Shown here piece after piece: positions 1-4,172 of a stretch of 6,876 nucleotides of DNA. The notes under the pieces were generated by a model. It saw only the letters and a list, made by a program, of their open reading frames with translations, did not search any database and was not told the DNA's origin. This DNA is from Lachnospiraceae bacterium (GTDB lineage: Bacteria; Bacillota; Clostridia; Lachnospirales; Lachnospiraceae): assembly GCA_017476305.1 (NCBI GenBank), contig JAFVAA010000678.1:1-6876 (forward strand), written 5' to 3'. Both the position numbers and the translations under genes were made by a program. Position 1 is the stretch's first letter. Each line of letters starts with the position of its first letter.

Positions 1-40
1 AACGCTTTTCCATAAATATTTCCATTCATTTCAAAGATAC

Positions 41-679
41 TCAAACAGACAGGACATCCACTAATCCCGCAAACGATGACAGCGGATGATCCACTGCAGG
101 ATGCTCTGCAGCTTCCCCAAGTCCCGCTGATACAAAGCCACCCTTACATGCTGCATCAATTCCCGCTTTTGCATCCTCCACCACGAGTGCTTCCTCCGGT
201 TTTACCCCCAGCATTTCTGCCGCCTTAATAAAAACCTCCGGATCCGGTTTGGAACGTGTGATATTCGTGCCATCAGACACTGCATCAAAAAACTCTTTCA
301 GACCGATTTTTTCTAAAATTTTTTTCGTATTTTTACTGCTGGAGCCTATGGCAAGCTTCAGACCTTTTTCCCTTAAAACATGCAGGGTATCCTGCACCTC
401 ACCGGATAAATCCTTTGGTCCCATTTCATCTAAAAATTCTACATATCTTTCATTCTTCTTTGCCGCTAATTCCTCTTTTTCCTGTTCCGTATATTTTTTG
501 GGGGAACGCTCTAGGATAATCTCCAAAGAAGCCATCCTGCTCACCCCTCGTAAGCGGTTATTAATCTCTTCATCAAAATAAACACCGATACTGTCTGCCA
601 GTTCTTTCCACGCTTTATAGTGGTACTGGTCTGTGAAACAGATTACTCCGTCTAAATCAAAAATCACTGCCTTTATCAT
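41..679 (-). CDS. pgmB: Beta-phosphoglucomutase (HAD superfamily)
   Basis: Interconverts beta-D-glucose 1-phosphate and glucose 6-phosphate through a beta-glucose 1,6-bisphosphate intermediate in the cytoplasm. At 212 residues it is close to the 221 of Lactococcus lactis PgmB and follows that enzyme along its length. The HAD nucleophile and acid/base are D8 and D10 in FDLDGV. T16 and H20 in the cap hinge, R48 in RGVSR, S113 in GSSSKN, K144 in KPDPEVF, and E168-D169 in VVEDAKAG correspond to L. lactis T16, H20, R49, S114, K145, E169 and D170. All catalytic and Mg-binding residues are therefore present. It starts at ATG 679 behind a perfect AGGAGG, 15 bp after the GH43 stop. Such enzymes normally serve inverting GH65 phosphorylases (maltose, trehalose, kojibiose and similar). 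None is in the window, so the source of beta-glucose 1-phosphate is probably encoded nearby. Another HAD sugar-phosphate phosphatase is possible but less likely. Confidence 0.92.
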   Translation of the reverse strand: MIKAVIFDLDGVICFTDQYHYKAWKELADSIGVYFDEEINNRLRGVSRMASLEIILERSPKKYTEQEKEELAAKKNERYVEFLDEMGPKDLSGEVQDTLHVLREKGLKLAIGSSSKNTKKILEKIGLKEFFDAVSDGTNITRSKPDPEVFIKAAEMLGVKPEEALVVEDAKAGIDAACKGGFVSAGLGEAAEHPAVDHPLSSFAGLVDVLSV

Positions 680-685
680 AGTTCG

Positions 686-691
686 CCTCCT
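686..691 (-). promoter_or_regulatory. Ribosome binding site of pgmB
   Basis: A perfect AGGAGG on the minus strand, six bases before the ATG at 679. It lies within the 15-bp gap after the GH43 stop, so translation of the two genes is probably linked. Confidence 0.85.
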
Positions 692-694
692 GTC

Positions 695-2179
695 TCATAA
701 AAATGAAAACCGTTTCATCTCCAGATTCCCTTCCCCATAAAAACGAAAATATAACGCATGAACTCCGTCTGAAAAAGAAACCTTCACATGTTTCATCTGC
801 CACATATCATTATCCAACGCAAGGAAAGTCTCTCCTGTGACATCTTTCCCTTTCTCATCGTTGGAAACAACAACCTTCCCCTGAAACTGCCCCCTGATTT
901 CCAAAGCAATCTCAGAGACATTCTTAAATGCAAAATATTTATAACCCACCGCAGCTTTATCCTTTATCTCTGTAATAAAAGATTCATTCCTCTGTTCTGT
1001 CACCCGGATCTGATCATTCATAACCGGATCATTATAATCAATCTTATTTTTTACGGTAGGATCCGTCAGGTGGCAGGCAATCGCAGCAGGATAACTGCCA
1101 CTTGCCAAAAGTGGACCTCCATTTAATCCACAGCTTGTAATCTCAACCTGCCTGATACTGCCATCTTCCAAAATCTCTATCTTCTCTGCACAGCCCTGTC
1201 TGGAAAATTCCGTGGCATTGGTCTGTCTGTGATAGAAAATGTAATATTCTTCTCCCATCTGAACCAATCCGCCATGATTATTTCCCAGAGGATATACCGG
1301 TGTCTCTCTTCCGTTTAGACCAATATCTCCATTCGAAACAATGGTTCCACCATATATAAAATCCCTATCCGGGAAATCACTTACCGCATAGCAGAGTTCA
1401 TGACTTTTATGACTAGAATAGACGAAATAATATTTTCCCTTAATTTTCCGGATAGAAGATGCCTCAAAGAATCCATGTCCCTCAAAGCCGGTTCCAGCTG
1501 TATGATGACCACCCGGAATCAAAATCCGCGGTTCCTCCTTTGTTGTAACCATATCCTGCTCCAGCTCAACCACCATGGAATTTTCTCCAAATTCTGCTTC
1601 CATATATCCGCGAATTCGTTCCCGCTCGTCTGCAGGCATCGCCGCAAGTTCCTCTTCCGTAAACTCCGGCAGGATCATCTCCTTTTCTTCAGCAGGAGCA
1701 AATCCATAATATAAATACACTCGCCCGTCTTCATCTGTCAGGACAGCGGGATCAAACACCATACCTTCCTGTAATATTTTCCCACCCAAAATATGCGCCG
1801 GATAATGCACATGCCCGTAAAATTCAAAAGGTCCCTCCGGTCTGTCACTCACTGCCACACCAATCTCCGGATAAAAACTGAGGCAGTAGTACATATAGTA
1901 CCTTCCATCCGGTCCGCAGGTGACATCCGGTGCCCAAAGCTGCATCTTATCCTCCGCATTTGACGGATCCTGATTTCTCCGGTAGCTGACTCCCTCTCTT
2001 CGCCAATCTTTTAAATCCGTAACCGGTGCAGACCAGACCTGATAATGATCTTCACAATACGCCTCACCGCCTGCTCTGTCATGAGAACCATAAATATAGA
2101 TCCGGTTTCCAAATACATGTGGCTCTCCATCCGGAATATATTCCGTTAAAGGTAAATACGGGTTAAAAATCTGTTCCAT
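695..2179 (-). CDS. Glycoside hydrolase family 43 protein (arabinofuranosidase/xylosidase type), cytoplasmic
   Basis: A 494-residue inverting glycosidase with a five-bladed propeller catalytic domain (about 5-345) and a C-terminal beta-sandwich resembling CBM6-type modules (about 385-494). The likely catalytic triad is visible: base D17 in YIPDGEPHVFG, pKa-tuning D143 in VFDPAVLTDEDG and acid E239 in GFFEASSIRK. WAPD (82-85) and N301-H302-G are also typical family positions. GH43 members mostly act on alpha-L-arabinofuranosides or beta-D-xylosides; the sequence alone does not decide between them. There is no signal peptide, so it probably trims imported oligosaccharides. An acidic, probably helical insert at about 162-200 separates two blades. 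The ATG at 2179 has a ribosome site nine bases upstream, and the N-terminal NPYLP is where family members usually begin. The gene follows the sensor gene by 74 bp and precedes pgmB by 15 bp, which supports co-transcription. Family is confident; specificity is not. Confidence 0.9.
   Translation of the reverse strand: MEQIFNPYLPLTEYIPDGEPHVFGNRIYIYGSHDRAGGEAYCEDHYQVWSAPVTDLKDWRREGVSYRRNQDPSNAEDKMQLWAPDVTCGPDGRYYMYYCLSFYPEIGVAVSDRPEGPFEFYGHVHYPAHILGGKILQEGMVFDPAVLTDEDGRVYLYYGFAPAEEKEMILPEFTEEELAAMPADERERIRGYMEAEFGENSMVVELEQDMVTTKEEPRILIPGGHHTAGTGFEGHGFFEASSIRKIKGKYYFVYSSHKSHELCYAVSDFPDRDFIYGGTIVSNGDIGLNGRETPVYPLGNNHGGLVQMGEEYYIFYHRQTNATEFSRQGCAEKIEILEDGSIRQVEITSCGLNGGPLLASGSYPAAIACHLTDPTVKNKIDYNDPVMNDQIRVTEQRNESFITEIKDKAAVGYKYFAFKNVSEIALEIRGQFQGKVVVSNDEKGKDVTGETFLALDNDMWQMKHVKVSFSDGVHALYFRFYGEGNLEMKRFSFL
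703..718. repeat. Short inverted repeat at the 3' end of the GH43 gene
   Basis: ATGAAAACCGTTTCAT has 6-bp arms, ATGAAA and TTTCAT, around ACCG, 24 bases before the pgmB start. The shape recalls LacI/CcpA-family operators, but it differs from the cre consensus at the central CG and lies inside the codons for the last residues of the GH43 protein. Its role is unproven. Confidence 0.25.
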
Positions 2180-2188
2180 GCCGCTTCT

Positions 2189-2194
2189 CTCCTT
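2189..2194 (-). promoter_or_regulatory. Ribosome binding site of the GH43 gene
   Basis: The minus strand reads AAGGAG, nine bases before the ATG at 2179. It supports that ATG as the start. Confidence 0.75.
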
Positions 2195-2198
2195 TCTT

Positions 2199-2243
2199 CT
2201 ACCGTTCTGCTAACTCCTTTATTCCCATTAAAATATCAACCAT
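2199..2243 (-). other. Coding-like 14-codon frame in the gap between the sensor gene and the GH43 gene
   Basis: The 74-bp gap holds a short open frame from ATG 2243 to TAG 2199 reading MVDILMGIKELAER, out of frame with the sensor gene. Its composition is protein-like and the last nine residues resemble the first helix of LacI-type DNA-binding domains. However, no Shine-Dalgarno precedes it and it is very short. It may be a decayed remnant, a leader peptide or chance; I favour chance. Confidence 0.12.
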
Positions 2244-2253
2244 CAGCTTTTTC

Positions 2254-4128
2254 TTATTTCTTACGATTTTTTCTTCTATGCTTCAGTTCATACATCTTCT
2301 CATCTGCCTGCGAAGTCAAATCCTGCAAATTTTCAATTTCCCCCGCCGGTGCAAAACTAAGACCAATACTTGCTTCTAAAGCTTTCCCTTCTCCGAACGA
2401 ATACTTTTTCATATCCGCTTCTATTTTCCCTATCCATGCATGAATCTCATCTTCATCATCACACTTGCCAAAGACAACAAATTCATCCCCGCCATACCGC
2501 ATTGCAATATCTGTTTCTTTCCGCTCTTTCTGCAGAATTTCTGCCATTGCATGTATATAGGCATCACCCTCATTATGTCCTAACGTATCATTAATCTGCT
2601 TTAATCCATCTAAATCCAAAAATACCATAAAGGTCAAAGCGTTTTGCTTCTTTAACTCTGCCAGATATTTTACAGCCAGATGATAAAAACCACCCCTGTT
2701 ATAAAGTCCGGTCATCGTATCATACATCCACATATTATTCAGCCTCTCGACCATCCGCTTTAACAGTGTGACTTTTCTGATATTTTCCAATGCATTTCCT
2801 ATATTTACCATCCACAAATAGTAAAGGCTGCTCTCCATAGCGAATTTACTCTGTTCCGTGATACAATAACCAAAACAAATTGTCTGGTAAAACACAGGCG
2901 TTACCACATAAAAAGTTGACTTCTCCCTTCTCCGGCATACTTCCGGCAAAAGGTCATCCACATAAAATTCCCCAAAGCTTTTAAAATTTCCCTGTTCATA
3001 GGCAACGGGAATATCGATTTTCTCGGTATATTCCGAAAGTTTTTCTGTGTCTTCTTCCATATTCTGAAAGCTCCCCTGACCGGTACACATACACAGATAA
3101 AAGGATCTTGCCCCGAGAAAAAGAACATATTTTTTCAGATGCTCATATAGAACTTCCAAATTTTCCAGACCGGTCAGCTCTAGCGACATACTCTTTATCA
3201 TCTCGGTCTGACTCAGTAGATTCATCTCGGATTCTGAAATCCTGGCACGCAGATCTGCCTCTGTGCACGGAGCCTGCTCCCTACAGCCACAGCTGCCTCT
3301 TAAAAGCAGTCTCCCCTCCAGGAGAACATCTTCTGTTTTTTTCTTCCTGTCAAACAGCCTGCGAACCGCCACCTGACCCAAATCCTCCTGCCGCCTGTCT
3401 ATTGTCGTCATGGCCGGTTCAAAATATTTTGCCAGGAAATCATTATCAAATCCGGTCACCAGAAAATCCTCCGGAACCTTTACTCCTTGTTCCCTTAACC
3501 GTTTTACCACTCCAAATGCCATGACATCATTGGCACAGACGATTGCCTCTGGAAGAACCGCCTCTTCTCCAAGAAAAAAATCAACGGCCCGCATTCCACT
3601 TTCCTGATCATAACACCCTTTAAAAATCAAGCTTTCTTCACTTTCGATATCATGATTCTTTAGCGCATCCTCGTATCCGCGCAGCCGGTCCCTCGCCTCC
3701 CTGTCTTCTATGAGTCCTGTCACATAAGCAATCCTCCGAAGCCCATGTACTTCAATCAGATGCTCTGTCACACTTTTCTGCGCCTGATAGCTGTCTATGC
3801 TTACAAATGAAATACCAGGCTCCTTTGCATCAATGCTAATTGCAGGTGTTTTGCTTTTTCTGATGCGTTCTACCAAACGCCTTGCTTCTTCCGGATCCTG
3901 GATAGAATTCTTCATCAATATAATGCCGTCATAGCAATCCAGATTTGGTAACTGCATCACATGAAAAGCACCCGCTTTATAATCATCCTCTGCCAAATAA
4001 TTCACATGACAAGTAAAAACATAAACATCGATATCCTGTTTTTCTGCCTCTGCTAAAATCCCCGACAGCACACGTCTTTGGTTATCCAGACTGATTGCAC
4101 AAATGAATACTGCTATCTTTTTTCTCAA
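2254..4128 (-). CDS. LacI-type sugar-binding sensor fused to a GGDEF diguanylate cyclase
   Basis: Likely makes c-di-GMP from two GTP under control of a sugar ligand in the cytoplasm. Residues 4-278 form a LacI/periplasmic-binding-protein-type effector domain. R148 (RLRGY), N200-D201 (CANDVMAFG) and D228 (TGFDND) align by motif with LacI inducer contacts R197, N246 and D274. It ends with RGSCGC (277-282). Residues 289-320 look coiled-coil; 320-440 is a GAF-like region I cannot assign firmly; a helical linker leads to DTMTGLYNR (470-478) and the GGDEF domain. Catalytic residues are intact: metal D505 and D548, substrate N513 and D522, motif GGDEF 546-550. The inhibitory I-site RxxD is K537-E-T-D540, so its Arg is replaced. 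No helix-turn-helix, signal peptide or membrane segment is visible. The start is TTG at 4128-4126: an in-frame TGA at 4137-4135 blocks any upstream start, and a strong ribosome site precedes it. It lies 44 bp after the rhamnosidase gene. The domain calls are secure; the ligand is inferred from context only. Confidence 0.9.
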   Translation of the reverse strand: MRKKIAVFICAISLDNQRRVLSGILAEAEKQDIDVYVFTCHVNYLAEDDYKAGAFHVMQLPNLDCYDGIILMKNSIQDPEEARRLVERIRKSKTPAISIDAKEPGISFVSIDSYQAQKSVTEHLIEVHGLRRIAYVTGLIEDREARDRLRGYEDALKNHDIESEESLIFKGCYDQESGMRAVDFFLGEEAVLPEAIVCANDVMAFGVVKRLREQGVKVPEDFLVTGFDNDFLAKYFEPAMTTIDRRQEDLGQVAVRRLFDRKKKTEDVLLEGRLLLRGSCGCREQAPCTEADLRARISESEMNLLSQTEMIKSMSLELTGLENLEVLYEHLKKYVLFLGARSFYLCMCTGQGSFQNMEEDTEKLSEYTEKIDIPVAYEQGNFKSFGEFYVDDLLPEVCRRREKSTFYVVTPVFYQTICFGYCITEQSKFAMESSLYYLWMVNIGNALENIRKVTLLKRMVERLNNMWMYDTMTGLYNRGGFYHLAVKYLAELKKQNALTFMVFLDLDGLKQINDTLGHNEGDAYIHAMAEILQKERKETDIAMRYGGDEFVVFGKCDDEDEIHAWIGKIEADMKKYSFGEGKALEASIGLSFAPAGEIENLQDLTSQADEKMYELKHRRKNRKK

Positions 4129-4133
4129 TGCGC

Positions 4134-4143
4134 ATCACCTCCC
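4134..4143 (-). promoter_or_regulatory. Strong Shine-Dalgarno deciding the TTG start of the sensor-GGDEF gene
   Basis: The minus strand reads GGGAGGTGAT, a nine-base match to the complement of the 16S rRNA 3' end. From GGAGG to the TTG at 4128 there are nine bases, a normal spacing. The ATG at 4136 lies inside the motif, is out of frame and gives only 17 codons, so it is not the start. Confidence 0.8.
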
Positions 4144-4172
4144 GTCACTCCACAAGTATCGCAGGAGAGTCC

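Noticed and set aside
1..40. Possible start of a further downstream gene (ATG at 29, 25 or 13 on the minus strand)
   Set aside because: At most nine codons are visible, the frames disagree and no clear ribosome site precedes them. A next gene is plausible but not supportable here.
704..717. CcpA cre site
   Set aside because: The central CG, the most conserved part of cre, is shifted in this sequence, and the site is at the end of a coding region.
2901..3128. 75-codon minus-strand frame inside the sensor gene
   Set aside because: It is a frame-shifted reading of the middle region. The main frame is uninterrupted there, so there is no frameshift.
3108..3524. 138-codon plus-strand frame opposite the sensor gene
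   Set aside because: It is rich in Ser, Pro and Leu, as expected for an antisense shadow, and lies over the conserved LacI-type domain.
4141..4172. Possible hairpin between the rhamnosidase and sensor genes
   Set aside because: The stem is only about five pairs with a bulge and a 12-base loop, and no T-run follows, so it is neither a terminator nor a convincing riboregulator.
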